Origin: Neobacillus terrae | GTDB taxonomy: Bacteria > Bacillota > Bacilli > Bacillales > Cytobacillaceae | Assembly: GCF_011393025.1 (NCBI RefSeq) | Contig: NZ_JAAOEO010000004.1 | Coordinates: forward strand, 1-64,000 | DNA length: 64,000 nt | Direction: 5' to 3' | Part shown: in pieces, positions 9,412-17,265 of the stretch | Numbering within the stretch: position 1 is the first letter of the stretch | Layout: each line of letters begins with the position of its first letter | Program-made: the position numbers and the translations under genes | The notes under the pieces: generated by a model | What the model was told of the DNA's origin: nothing | Database searches by the model: none | Seen by the model: the letters and a program-made list of their open reading frames with translations, nothing else

Positions 9412-10449
9412 TTAAAATCCGTCCATCAAATGAAACATGGGCAGCAAGATGGATAAGTACATTGAAACCACCATAAAACCTATGAATAAGTAAATAGCGG
9501 GCATAGCAATTTTTGAATATTTGTCAATCTTCTCTTCCAATCGGCTAATGCAGTATCTGCTATATAAAAATAATTCCTGTTCTAGCTTTCCGTTATTTTG
9601 GCCATGCCTAATGATTCTAGAAAACTCTTTATCAAAGAAAGGAAACTCGCTGAGTATGTCCTCAAGCGCTTCTCCAGTTAAAAGCTTTTGTTTCATTACT
9701 TTCCCCAGCTCTGAAAAAAAGGGGTGAGAACTATTATTTTCAAAAAGACGGAGTGCTTCTGTTATAGAAAGTCCCCCGCTTAACAAAAAGCTTAACTGGA
9801 CCGCAAAATACTGTGTATTCCATAGCTGAATAAATTTCCCCGCAAACGGTATTCGTACTAAACTTTTATTCCTAGATAAAGCTGGCTGCTTTCGAAAAAT
9901 GAGGAAGTAATATATCAAGGAGATACCTGCGATAAGAAGTAGTACTGCAAGGCAAATAGGGGTATATTGTGAAAAAGAATAAACAATAGATGAAAACATA
10001 TTATTTTCAAGATTCATAGTTTTAAATAATGCTGTGAATTTAGGTAATAATGTTTTCTCCACAAAGGCAAATAAAAATCCTGTAATTATAATCAGCAATA
10101 TAGGATACTGGAGAATCTTAATAAGTTTTTCCCTGTCTTTTTCACGCTTGATGGCAATCTCGCTGCCCTCAAGCAGAGAAGGAGCAAAGCTCCCGTGCTG
10201 CTCAGCAAAGAATACATAGCCTGTCAATTCCCTGTTAAAATGGAGATTCTCAAGCACATAATGAAAGGGATGCCCTTTCTTCAGCATATCAAGACAAAGA
10301 TTTAATTCCTCTTTTCGGTAGGCGGGAAGCTGAAATGCTAATGATTCCACTGCTTCTGTCAGCGGATAACCCCTTGTAAGGAGCTCTGCCATTTTCTTTA
10401 AAAACAATGCTTGTTCAGAAACCGGCCACTTACGTCTTCTCATCTTCAT
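9412..10449 (-). CDS. comGB: Competence pilus assembly membrane protein ComGB
   Basis: This is a GspF/PilC-type platform protein of the DNA-uptake pseudopilus. It carries two type II secretion F domains and about three hydrophobic helices (one mid-protein ILLIITGFLFAFV, one AVLLLIAGISLIYYFLIF, one C-terminal). I place the start at the ATG at 10449, overlapping comGA by 20 bases, giving 345 residues; an ATG at 10443 is equally possible and there is no strong Shine-Dalgarno sequence. Confidence 0.93.
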   Translation of the reverse strand: MKMRRRKWPVSEQALFLKKMAELLTRGYPLTEAVESLAFQLPAYRKEELNLCLDMLKKGHPFHYVLENLHFNRELTGYVFFAEQHGSFAPSLLEGSEIAIKREKDREKLIKILQYPILLIIITGFLFAFVEKTLLPKFTALFKTMNLENNMFSSIVYSFSQYTPICLAVLLLIAGISLIYYFLIFRKQPALSRNKSLVRIPFAGKFIQLWNTQYFAVQLSFLLSGGLSITEALRLFENNSSHPFFSELGKVMKQKLLTGEALEDILSEFPFFDKEFSRIIRHGQNNGKLEQELFLYSRYCISRLEEKIDKYSKIAMPAIYLFIGFMVVSMYLSILLPMFHLMDGF

Positions 10450-11515
10450 ATACCAGCCGCTCGTATTCTGTTTCTTTAATGTATCCCAGCGCAATCCCTT
10501 TCCTGATTGTATCTTTTATAGTGGGATAGTTAATTAGAGCGGATTCCCCCCTAACCTCTCTCATTACCCCATTTAAATTGCGTCCAGTTAACAGTTCAAA
10601 TACACTGGCTCTTTTCCATCGCCCATAAGTATAACAATAGGGCGAGCAGTCCTTTCCGCAATACGGACACGTTAATTCAACAAGGCGCTGCGCTGTGACA
10701 GCAATCAAAGTTTGTTCGACCTCCAGACTGTTTACCCCAAATTCGTGAAGACGATAAACAGCTCCCCTCGAATCCCTCGTATGCATGGTTGAAAGAACCA
10801 GATGGCCTGTAAGCGCTGCTCTGACAGCAATTTTGGCAGTCTCAGAGTCACGGATTTCCCCAACCATAATAATATCCGGATCGTGCCTGAGAATGGCTTT
10901 AAGACCTGCAGCATAGGTAACACCTGCCTTTTCATTAACCTGTACCTGGAGAACAGAATCATAGCTTTTTTCGATTGGATCTTCCAGGGTAATCACACTG
11001 CGCTGAAACATATGAGCGGTTTCATTTAAAAGGGAATATAAAGTAGTCGTTTTGCCCGAACCAGTTGGTCCCGTGAATATGATTAGACCATGGGCATGTT
11101 TCAGGAGGGCAAGTAATTTTCTTGTAATAGAAGGGAACAAGGAAAGCTGATGGAAGGGTATCTGTTCATTTTGCGGCAAAAGGCGAATCACAAGGCTTTC
11201 AGTTTGATTTGAAGGAAGAGTGGATAAACGAAGTCCGAGCCTTTTGCCATCCAGTTCACATATTAATGCTCCGCTTTGAGGGCGCCGCTTCTCTCCGATA
11301 TCCATATTGGCCGAAAACTTAAAATGGGAAATTAGTCTGTCGCAATCTTCTCGGGGAAGACAAAGCCTGGGAATAAGTTTGCTTGTTAATCTAAACTGTA
11401 CGAGAGTATCTTTTTTGCGGGGGATAATGTGGATGTCTGTGGCCTGATTTCGGAAAGCATCTGCCACAATTCTGTCTGCGAGCATTTCAGTTGCACTTAC
11501 AATGGGAAACACCAC
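10430..11515 (-). CDS. comGA: Competence traffic ATPase ComGA
   Basis: ComGA is the GspE/PilB-family ATPase that powers pseudopilus assembly at the inner face of the membrane. Walker A GPTGSGKT is at residues 149-156, with the Walker B DPDIIMVGEIRD and the His box TGHLVLSTMHTRD. A four-cysteine CPYCGKDCSPYC stretch lies near residue 277. The exact start is uncertain: the frame opens at a GTG (11515), but AGGTGG is too close to it and would better suit an ATT two codons later; an ATG is at 11485. It is the first gene of the seven-gene comG operon. Confidence 0.94.
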   Translation of the reverse strand: MVFPIVSATEMLADRIVADAFRNQATDIHIIPRKKDTLVQFRLTSKLIPRLCLPREDCDRLISHFKFSANMDIGEKRRPQSGALICELDGKRLGLRLSTLPSNQTESLVIRLLPQNEQIPFHQLSLFPSITRKLLALLKHAHGLIIFTGPTGSGKTTTLYSLLNETAHMFQRSVITLEDPIEKSYDSVLQVQVNEKAGVTYAAGLKAILRHDPDIIMVGEIRDSETAKIAVRAALTGHLVLSTMHTRDSRGAVYRLHEFGVNSLEVEQTLIAVTAQRLVELTCPYCGKDCSPYCYTYGRWKRASVFELLTGRNLNGVMREVRGESALINYPTIKDTIRKGIALGYIKETEYERLVYEDEKT

Positions 11516-11576
11516 CTTTCTTTTTTGTCAGTAAGGTATTCGACAATTTCCCTCTTCCTCCTTCCCTCTTCTTGCG

Positions 11577-11607
11577 AAAATACGCATTTGTCATAAAATG
11601 TCCATAT
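11577..11607 (-). promoter_or_regulatory. Possible ComK box upstream of comGA
   Basis: Read on the plus strand, AAAATACGCATTT (11577-11589) and AAAATGTCCATAT (11595-11607) each approximate the ComK half-site AAAA-N5-TTTT. They lie 62-92 bases before the comGA frame. The 5-bp gap between them does not match the usual 8, 18 or 31 bp ComK spacings, so this is tentative. Confidence 0.3.
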
Positions 11608-11694
11608 TTGTTAAATGGCTAGTCCCAACTATAGAAAAACTTGGCTAGTTTGGAGTTATCCAAAGTAAAAATCTAAAGTTTCCTAAACGACTCA

Positions 11695-11730
11695 AAAATC
11701 CCCTTTCTCAAAATAAGCAAAGGGGATTTG
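11695..11730 (-). terminator. Terminator of the CBS-domain gene
   Basis: AAATCCCCTTT pairs with AAAGGGGATTT around an 11-base loop, with a T-rich tail on the minus strand, 4 bases after the stop codon of the CBS gene. Confidence 0.8.
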
Positions 11731-11733
11731 AAA

Positions 11734-12204
11734 TTATGAACCTAGTTCTTCTAAAATTTTAGCCTGGATAAGACGGACAACATCTCCCCTGCTGATTACT
11801 CCTAATACATTATTATGACGGTCAATAACTGGTAACTTCTTAAAATGGTGTTTGGAAAGAAGGGAAACAACTTTGTTCATATTGTCTTCCGGTGATACGG
11901 TGACAATCCCTTTAGTTGTAGCTATTTTCAAACATTTCACACTTGCCATGTCTTTAAGACGGGTTAATACATCCTGGCCTGCAATATGGGTCATATACAT
12001 AAAGAAGTCAATAACATGGTCATCAATCGGCTTTACCGCTCTTAAAATATCGCCATCTGTTACCATTCCAAGCAATTTGCCATCTTCACTGCAGATAGGC
12101 AGTCCGCCTATTTTTTTCTCCACAAATACTTTTATAATATCCTTAATACTGGCATCCGGTCCGACACTAATAACATCCTTAATCATAAAGTCCTTTACTT
12201 GCAT
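11734..12204 (-). CDS. Tandem CBS-domain protein
   Basis: This 156-residue protein consists of two CBS domains, one from about residue 5 to 60 (MQVKDFMIKDVISV... GLPICSEDGKLLGMVTDGDIL) and one from about 95 to 150 (LPVIDRHNNVLGVISRGDVVRL). Such pairs bind adenine nucleotides and usually act as sensors. The ATG at 12204 is preferred, with AAAGG 11 bases upstream; the frame is open 31 codons further but that extension is not CBS-like. It stands alone between comG and mgsR with its own terminator. The partner is unknown. Confidence 0.85.
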   Translation of the reverse strand: MQVKDFMIKDVISVGPDASIKDIIKVFVEKKIGGLPICSEDGKLLGMVTDGDILRAVKPIDDHVIDFFMYMTHIAGQDVLTRLKDMASVKCLKIATTKGIVTVSPEDNMNKVVSLLSKHHFKKLPVIDRHNNVLGVISRGDVVRLIQAKILEELGS

Positions 12205-12318
12205 AATACCGGCGACCTTTCTAATTGAAATATTTGTAACATTGTATGATATAAGTATTTCACTGAGCATGTACAAAGTCAAACGGTATAAATTCATTAA
12301 ATGTCTGGTGAGGTGTCT

Positions 12319-12352
12319 AAAAAAAGGAAAGGAACCATTTTATATCCTTTCC
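12319..12352 (-). terminator. Terminator of mgsR
   Basis: On the minus strand GGAAAGGA and TCCTTTCC form a stem around an 11-base loop, followed by TTTTTTT. It lies about 20 bases after the mgsR stop. Confidence 0.75.
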
Positions 12353-12369
12353 ATAAATACTATTTAATT

Positions 12370-12723
12370 TTAAATAAGACTGTTAAGTGCGTCTGGATTA
12401 TGACCTACTATCAGTTTTTTCCCATCAGTTAGGATGGGCCTTCTAAGAAGGACAGGGTCTTCAATTAGTATATTTACCATCTGTGACAGAGAAATTTCGT
12501 TAAGATCAATATTCATATCTTTAAATTTCTGGCTTCTGGTCGCGAGAATTTCATCGATTCCTTCGGTTGTCAGGGCTAAAATCTTTACTAGTTCATCGAA
12601 TGTGGGTGTCTCTCTAAACAAATGCCTTTCCTGATAGGAAACTGAATGAGCTGCCAGCCACTTCTTCGTTTTTCGGCAGGATGTGCAGCTCGGATATGTG
12701 AAAAATGTTAAACTTTGTTGCAA
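12370..12723 (-). CDS. mgsR: Spx/ArsC-family regulator MgsR
   Basis: It closely resembles B. subtilis MgsR (YqgZ), a redox-sensitive Spx paralogue that binds RNA polymerase and modulates part of the SigB stress regulon. The redox CxxC (C13-C16, in YPSCTSCRKTKKW) and LLRRPILTD are conserved. I chose the TTG at 12723 because GGGAGG lies 7 bases upstream and the resulting N-terminus aligns with the 5-residue lead of MgsR; an in-frame ATG 16 codons upstream would add an unlikely extension. Length is 117 residues. It has its own terminator. Confidence 0.9.
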   Translation of the reverse strand: MQQSLTFFTYPSCTSCRKTKKWLAAHSVSYQERHLFRETPTFDELVKILALTTEGIDEILATRSQKFKDMNIDLNEISLSQMVNILIEDPVLLRRPILTDGKKLIVGHNPDALNSLI

Positions 12724-12938
12724 ATAAATCCCTCCCAGCCAAAAATTATTTAAAAAAGAATTATTTGACAATTATATTGTATAACATTTGTTTAATGTTT
12801 GTATAGTTTGAAGTCTTGTTCAATTGCTTATTTGTGAACAATTTCTAAACATATGGTGTTAATATTGTTAACCACATTCCCATGCTAAAAGCCCTGTATT
12901 ATAATGAAATAAATTACGGGGGTCCGAGGTGAAACGAG

Positions 12939-13643
12939 ATGGAACAAACCTTAAAAATCACAAATGTTTTATCAGATCCAACTAGATACTACATCTATCA
13001 ATACATCACTAAACGACATCAGGAAGTAACTGTTCAGGAAGTAGCAGATAATTTTAATATTCATCCAAACGTAGCAAGGCTCCATTTATCCAAACTTGAA
13101 GATGTCAACATGCTGGCCTCAGAAACAAAGAAAACAGGAAAAGGCGGCAGACCAAGCAGATTGTACCGGCTTTCCGATGATGTGATTCAGCTTCATTTCC
13201 CATTCAGGGATTATATGCTACTTGCCAAAGTAGCAATTCAGACTATGATTTCTCTGGGTGAGGAAGGAAAAAAAGCTCTCTATATAACCGGAAAGCGTTT
13301 TGGTGCTGAAATTATTGAAATGGAGCTTGCCAAAAAATCGCAGTCGGGAACAGATCTAGATTTTGAACAGAAGATTAACATCCTAAAAAGTGCAGCTACT
13401 TTAGCCGGGTTTTATCCGGAATTTGAAGTAAATGGTGATGAAACAAAAATCTATTTTCAAATCTTCAATTGCCCATTCAGAGAAGTTGCTCAGGCGCATA
13501 CAGAAATCGTTTGCAATATGCATCATGAATTCCTGAAAGGTATGTTTGAAGCTTTATTTGACTCAGTGGAATTAGTTGAAAAAGAAAATATGATCTCTGG
13601 CTGCTGCGAGACATGCTCCTACCAGGCAATGGTGACAACCTAA
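12939..13643 (+). CDS. Cysteine-rich HTH transcriptional regulator
   Basis: This 234-residue protein starts with an ArsR/DeoR-like winged helix (about residues 8-80: VLSDPTRYYIYQYI, a recognition helix in NIHPNVARLHLSKL, and the GKGGRPSRLYRLS wing). The C-terminal domain has cysteines at 178, 192, 222, 223 and 226, the layout expected of an Fe-S or metal-sensing regulator such as SufR; that ligand role is my inference. A TATAAT lies at 12900-12905. It precedes yqgY in the same direction. Targets are unknown. Confidence 0.8.
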   Translation: MEQTLKITNVLSDPTRYYIYQYITKRHQEVTVQEVADNFNIHPNVARLHLSKLEDVNMLASETKKTGKGGRPSRLYRLSDDVIQLHFPFRDYMLLAKVAIQTMISLGEEGKKALYITGKRFGAEIIEMELAKKSQSGTDLDFEQKINILKSAATLAGFYPEFEVNGDETKIYFQIFNCPFREVAQAHTEIVCNMHHEFLKGMFEALFDSVELVEKENMISGCCETCSYQAMVTT

Positions 13644-13656
13644 AAGGAAACCATTG

Positions 13657-13686
13657 TTTACATTTCCAATACTTTTACTTTATAAT
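13657..13686 (+). promoter_or_regulatory. SigA-type promoter of yqgY
   Basis: TTTACA (13657-13662), an 18-base spacer and a consensus TATAAT (13681-13686) stand 40 bases before the yqgY start, so yqgY has its own promoter in addition to any readthrough. Confidence 0.65.
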
Positions 13687-13726
13687 ATTGTATTGATGGT
13701 ATTGCAGGGTAAAAGGAGGGATACAT

Positions 13727-13981
13727 ATGGAGCGCATGTTCAGAGTACTAGGGTTCTGGACCGGGATCTTTACAGTAATGTTTTATCTTGGAGACATGAA
13801 TAAAACAGCTATGCTATTCCTGGCACAAACCGGTTTCTTCATTTTGCTAAGCTATCTAAAGCTTTCCGAACGTATGTATATGTATGTTTTTGGGGCATAT
13901 TTAACAGTCTTCTTTGCAGGTTTCACTTATTGGACGACTTTTATGATGCCACTAGGTACTCCACTTGGAGGAGGACAATAA
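13727..13981 (+). CDS. yqgY: Small membrane protein YqgY (DUF2626)
   Basis: This 84-residue protein has three hydrophobic stretches (about residues 7-24, 28-44 and 50-72) and is recognisable as the DUF2626 family, B. subtilis YqgY. AAAGGAGGG stands upstream of the ATG. The function is unknown. The gene is tightly conserved in Bacillaceae and here follows the cysteine-rich regulator. Confidence 0.88.
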   Translation: MERMFRVLGFWTGIFTVMFYLGDMNKTAMLFLAQTGFFILLSYLKLSERMYMYVFGAYLTVFFAGFTYWTTFMMPLGTPLGGGQ

Positions 13982-13989
13982 AAGTCCTC

Positions 13990-14022
13990 AAAAAAACGCC
14001 GGAAATTATTCCGGCGTTTTTT
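13990..14022. terminator. Bidirectional terminator between yqgY and the MidA-like gene
   Basis: AACGCCGG and CCGGCGTT pair around an 8-base loop with A-run and T-run flanks on both sides. It serves yqgY on the plus strand and overlaps the 3' end of the convergent methyltransferase gene. Confidence 0.9.
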
Positions 14023-15115
14023 CATTATTACTAAAGTAATCGTCTAATAGATAATCCTGTCCCTTTTGCTGGATAACAATATGAAAGCTTTCACTTATTC
14101 CGGAAGGCATGATCAGGCTTCGTATGGCCCTATTCCTTTTGCTTGTTTCTGAAAAGGGATTAGGATCATAATTTTCTTCCAGATCCTTCAAAATCCCCGA
14201 CTTTAAAAGGAATTCATCCTGCCTGAATTTTTCAACAAACTGAAGGCTATATTTTTCTCCCCTGTTAATCAGCCAATCGAAATGAATATGAGAGGTAATA
14301 TCCATCTCTCCTGTATGGTTTAAGACATTGTTCTCCATCTGATGCTTATAATACCCTCTCAAACTGCCCTTCCTTCTTGAAGGATGACCCCAGTCTTCTT
14401 TTGTATAGCCATAGTCGACCGTTACTGCAACCCCTTTTTTTAGTCTCTCGGCTATTTCTTCTATCAGTTTTTCCATCTGAAGCGGTATCTCAATCCTTTG
14501 GCTGTTTGAAAGCTTTAATCCACTTTCCTGCAAAAATGCAAGTATTTCTGGATTAGTAAGAGGGACTTTTCGTTCCGTTAACTGATCTCCAGATACCGCA
14601 ATCATTATTTCGAAAAGCTCCCCCTTTTCCTTTTCTATCAAATGGACCGGTAAAGCATCAAAAAGCTCATTCGAAAAGATTAGACCCTCAAAATTATTTA
14701 ATTCCTTCACACTTTCCAATTGTATAATCTCAAATTCAGGACTTAGCAATTCATTTTGAAGCTTTCTGTGAAACGGGCTAGTTTCAACAATATAATAGGT
14801 AATTGGTCCATTAGAAGCCTCTTCCCATTCTTCTAAGAAGGCCCTCGCAAACCTCCCATTCCCACCTCCTATTTCACAAACAGCTGGTGCTGCTACACCT
14901 TTTTCAGCTAACAGCGAAAACCAGCGGGCAACTGTTTTTCCATAAATGCTGGATACATTGCTTGAAGTGTAGAAGTCCCCTTTCTTCCCAATCTTTACTT
15001 TTTCTTTCATGTAATAACCATACTCAGGGTCATAAAGTGAAAACTGTATGTAATCTGCATAAGTAATCATTCCTGCAGGTGATTTTTCAATCATATCTTT
15101 TAATTTTGGAATCAT
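14006..15115 (-). CDS. SAM-dependent methyltransferase, MidA/NDUFAF7 family
   Basis: This 369-residue protein belongs to the PF02636 (DUF185) class I methyltransferases. Visible are the N-terminal IQFSLYDPEYGYYM, the SAM-binding EIGGGNGRFA (about residue 85), a NELFDALPVHLI block and VDYGYTKEDW. In mitochondria the homologue methylates an arginine of complex I; the bacterial substrate is unknown. The ATG at 15115 has AAAGGAG 5 bases upstream, so I prefer it to the ATG 11 codons earlier. It lies downstream of yqgX on the same strand. Confidence 0.9.
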   Translation of the reverse strand: MIPKLKDMIEKSPAGMITYADYIQFSLYDPEYGYYMKEKVKIGKKGDFYTSSNVSSIYGKTVARWFSLLAEKGVAAPAVCEIGGGNGRFARAFLEEWEEASNGPITYYIVETSPFHRKLQNELLSPEFEIIQLESVKELNNFEGLIFSNELFDALPVHLIEKEKGELFEIMIAVSGDQLTERKVPLTNPEILAFLQESGLKLSNSQRIEIPLQMEKLIEEIAERLKKGVAVTVDYGYTKEDWGHPSRRKGSLRGYYKHQMENNVLNHTGEMDITSHIHFDWLINRGEKYSLQFVEKFRQDEFLLKSGILKDLEENYDPNPFSETSKRNRAIRSLIMPSGISESFHIVIQQKGQDYLLDDYFSNNEKTPE

Positions 15116-15160
15116 AATAGCTCCTTTGGAGTATGCATTCGGTAACATATTAATCCTGCA

Positions 15161-15191
15161 AAAACCCCTTCTATTTGAAGAAGGGGTTTTT
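15161..15191 (-). terminator. Terminator of yqgX
   Basis: AAAACCCCTT and AAGGGGTTTT form a perfect stem with a T-run on the minus strand, 9 bases after the yqgX stop codon. Confidence 0.85.
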
Positions 15192-15199
15192 GAAAAAAA

Positions 15200-15835
15200 T
15201 TAAAAACCGTTCAAATAAGGATTACCATCCATTTCTTCCCCAATGGTGGTTTCGGGGCCATGGCCAGACAGTACCCAAGTATCCTCCGGCAAACTTAAAA
15301 GTTTATCATGGATGCTTTTTAATAGCTGAGTTTCATTTCCTCCCGGAAGGTCAGTTCGACCAATACTTCTCTGAAAAAGTGCATCACCTGAAAAAACAAA
15401 TCCTTCCTTCTCAAAATAAAATGAAATACTTCCAGGTGAATGGCCAGGCGTTTCCAGAATTGAAAATTTAAAACTTCCCAGGAGCATTTCTTCTTCTTTT
15501 TGAATAAGAATGTCAGCATCTTTTACATGGATAAGCTCTCCTAACGGAAAAAATTGCGAACCATTCAATGAAGGGTCACCCAGCCATTTCTTCTCTTTCT
15601 CATGCAGATAGACAGGAATATTATATGTCTCTCTCACTTTGTCAACCGCACCAATATGGTCAAAGTGAGCATGTGTTAACAGAATAGCTGCAGGCTTTAA
15701 TTTTCTACTGTTCACCCACTCTATTATTTTCTTTGCTTCATCTCCCGGATCCACAATCAGGCATGACCCGTCGTTCTCCGTTAAAATATAGCAATTAGTC
15801 TGTATGGCCCCCAAGGGCATTCTATACCACTTCAT
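15200..15835 (-). CDS. yqgX: MBL-fold hydrolase YqgX
   Basis: This 211-residue glyoxalase II-like protein has the metal-binding motif THAHFDH (about residues 54-60), GHSPGSISF and SGDALFQRSIGRTDLPGG. It is the B. subtilis YqgX type; likely a thioester or related hydrolase with two zinc ions, but the substrate cannot be read from sequence. A terminator separates it from the methyltransferase gene downstream. Confidence 0.92.
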   Translation of the reverse strand: MKWYRMPLGAIQTNCYILTENDGSCLIVDPGDEAKKIIEWVNSRKLKPAAILLTHAHFDHIGAVDKVRETYNIPVYLHEKEKKWLGDPSLNGSQFFPLGELIHVKDADILIQKEEEMLLGSFKFSILETPGHSPGSISFYFEKEGFVFSGDALFQRSIGRTDLPGGNETQLLKSIHDKLLSLPEDTWVLSGHGPETTIGEEMDGNPYLNGF

Positions 15836-15916
15836 TCTTGTACCTCCGTTTGATAGAAACTTAGTTTTATTTTACACTATTCTTACTTCTATAATAAAGG
15901 AGCGCGCTGGCCGTTT

Positions 15917-16396
15917 ATGTATACCATATTTGCTGTTGAAGCCTCAGATGAAATTAATGAAAATAATGAGTTTAAAAATCTGCTGTATGAGGAAACAAAT
16001 ATTATAGGGGCACAGAGGAACTTCTTCCTTTATCATTCATTAGAAGATGCTTCTTTTGCAAAGGAACTTCTCGTTATTGGGGGCATATTTGAGGAAATAC
16101 ATCCCTTAACAATAGTGTCGCCTGGAAAAAAGGGACCGCTTTTTCATGATTTTGAGTGGACAATGAAAAATGGAGATATTTTTCTTTTTACGGAGAACTT
16201 AGCAGCTTTTTCATTTAAGGCTGGATTGGAAACAGATAGAAAAATGGCAGAATACCAAATGGAGGAACATCTTGTTTTTACAAGCATTGGTCCCGATAAG
16301 GTTGTATACTTCACAGAATCTCATAACCAAGAGCTGATGATCAGGACTGCTAAAGCCTATAAAACAGAAATCAACTTTTTAATTCTCGACAAATGA
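15917..16396 (+). CDS. Conserved hypothetical protein
   Basis: This is a 159-residue protein that I do not recognise. It begins MYTIFAVEASDEINENN and has no signal peptide, transmembrane segment or cysteine cluster. AAAGGAG lies 14 bases before the ATG, longer than ideal, but no other in-frame start exists. It is divergent from yqgX and followed by yqgW. Codon use is like its neighbours, so it is probably a real soluble protein. Confidence 0.7.
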   Translation: MYTIFAVEASDEINENNEFKNLLYEETNIIGAQRNFFLYHSLEDASFAKELLVIGGIFEEIHPLTIVSPGKKGPLFHDFEWTMKNGDIFLFTENLAAFSFKAGLETDRKMAEYQMEEHLVFTSIGPDKVVYFTESHNQELMIRTAKAYKTEINFLILDK

Positions 16397-16506
16397 TATA
16401 AAAAAATATAAAATAAGAAGCGAATGTAAACGCTATTGATACATAGGGTTACCTGATAACGACCAGGGTTTTTTCCTGCAGATTAACTGATAAAGGGGGC
16501 TTTATA

Positions 16507-16683
16507 ATGGGACTTGTCGTCATTTTTGCATTAGTTTGTCTACTGGCTGGTTACGCCGCACTTTCTGCACTGAAAAATAAAAACGTGTTGGGAATTATTT
16601 TTGGCGGAGGAGCATTCCTTGTTTTTGGCTTTTTTGTCATTATGACTTTACTGCACCACGGATTCCCAACAGAAGCACACTAA
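16507..16683 (+). CDS. yqgW: Small membrane protein YqgW (DUF2759)
   Basis: A 58-residue protein starting MGLVVIFALVCLLAGYAAL, with two hydrophobic helices (about residues 2-20 and 28-48) and ending in HHGFPTEAH. It matches the DUF2759 family, B. subtilis YqgW, which has the same neighbours. AAAGGGGG stands 8 bases before the ATG. Its function is unknown. Confidence 0.88.
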   Translation: MGLVVIFALVCLLAGYAALSALKNKNVLGIIFGGGAFLVFGFFVIMTLLHHGFPTEAH

Positions 16684-16697
16684 TAAAAAGCAAAAGT

Positions 16698-16727
16698 AGA
16701 GACTGCATTGGCAGTCTCTATTTTTTT
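16698..16727. terminator. Terminator between yqgW and yqgV
   Basis: TAGAGACTGC and GCAGTCTCTA pair around a 4-base loop and are followed by a T-run on the plus strand. It sits between the convergent stops of yqgW and yqgV; the plus-strand orientation is the stronger one. Confidence 0.85.
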
Positions 16728-16728
16728 A

Positions 16729-17043
16729 CTATTCCCTTAGCAGACTGTTAACTCTCTCTACTTTATCTTCCATTTTCCGTTTTACATCTCGCCTGTCGTC
16801 TATACGAAGATTAGTTGCTACCCGCTGAAGCCCATGCTGAAATGGAACCTCGTGCATCGCCTGAATGACTTCAAAAAGAACAGGAAGCTCTCCTTCAATA
16901 ATTGTGTTCATTGGTGTCAGCTGGTATCGGATTTTCCCTTCGTTTTCATACTTTTTCAAAACCTTCTGGATTTCTGCAACATATTTGCTGACACTTGGGG
17001 ATTCTGTCCCAATTGGAATGACCGTTACATCAACGATTGCCAT
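16729..17043 (-). CDS. yqgV: MTH1187/YqgV family thiamine-binding-like protein
   Basis: This 104-residue protein has the ferredoxin-like MTH1187 fold sequence (AIVDVTVIPIGTESPSVSKYV at the N-terminus, LTPMNTIIEG in the middle). B. subtilis YqgV/YkoF-related proteins bind thiamine or related pyrimidines; whether this one does is inference. The ATG at 17043 has GGTGGAG 6 bases upstream and is preferred to an earlier frame opening. Confidence 0.88.
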   Translation of the reverse strand: MAIVDVTVIPIGTESPSVSKYVAEIQKVLKKYENEGKIRYQLTPMNTIIEGELPVLFEVIQAMHEVPFQHGLQRVATNLRIDDRRDVKRKMEDKVERVNSLLRE

Positions 17044-17148
17044 TATAAACTCCACCTTTTGAAATTTTATTTTACCCGAAAATTTTATCATAACCCAAAA
17101 AACAAAGGAATTTTAGTCCTTTTCTTTTTCTCTTTTACAAACGATTAG

Positions 17149-17232
17149 AAAAACTAGGGCATTCGCCAAGTCCTTTTTGGCGGATGCCCTAGTTTTTCTT
17201 ATGCGTTCAGAATTTATGGATATAAATTCTGA
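17149..17232 (+). repeat. Family B intergenic repeat, copy 1
   Basis: It has two stem-loops. The first pairs AAAACTAGGGCATTCGCCAA with a nearly perfect complement (17149-17197). The second is CAGAATTTAT and ATAAATTCTG (17208-17231). Related copies are at 24311 and 40090. On the minus strand it starts directly after the U-tract of the yqgU terminator. Confidence 0.8.
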
Positions 17233-17237
17233 TTAGC

Positions 17238-17265
17238 TAAAAAAGAATAACGGCTTCCCGTTATT
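17238..17265 (-). terminator. Terminator of yqgU
   Basis: AATAACGG pairs with CCGTTATT over a very short loop and is followed by CTTTTTT on the minus strand. It overlaps the final codon and stop of yqgU. Confidence 0.75.
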
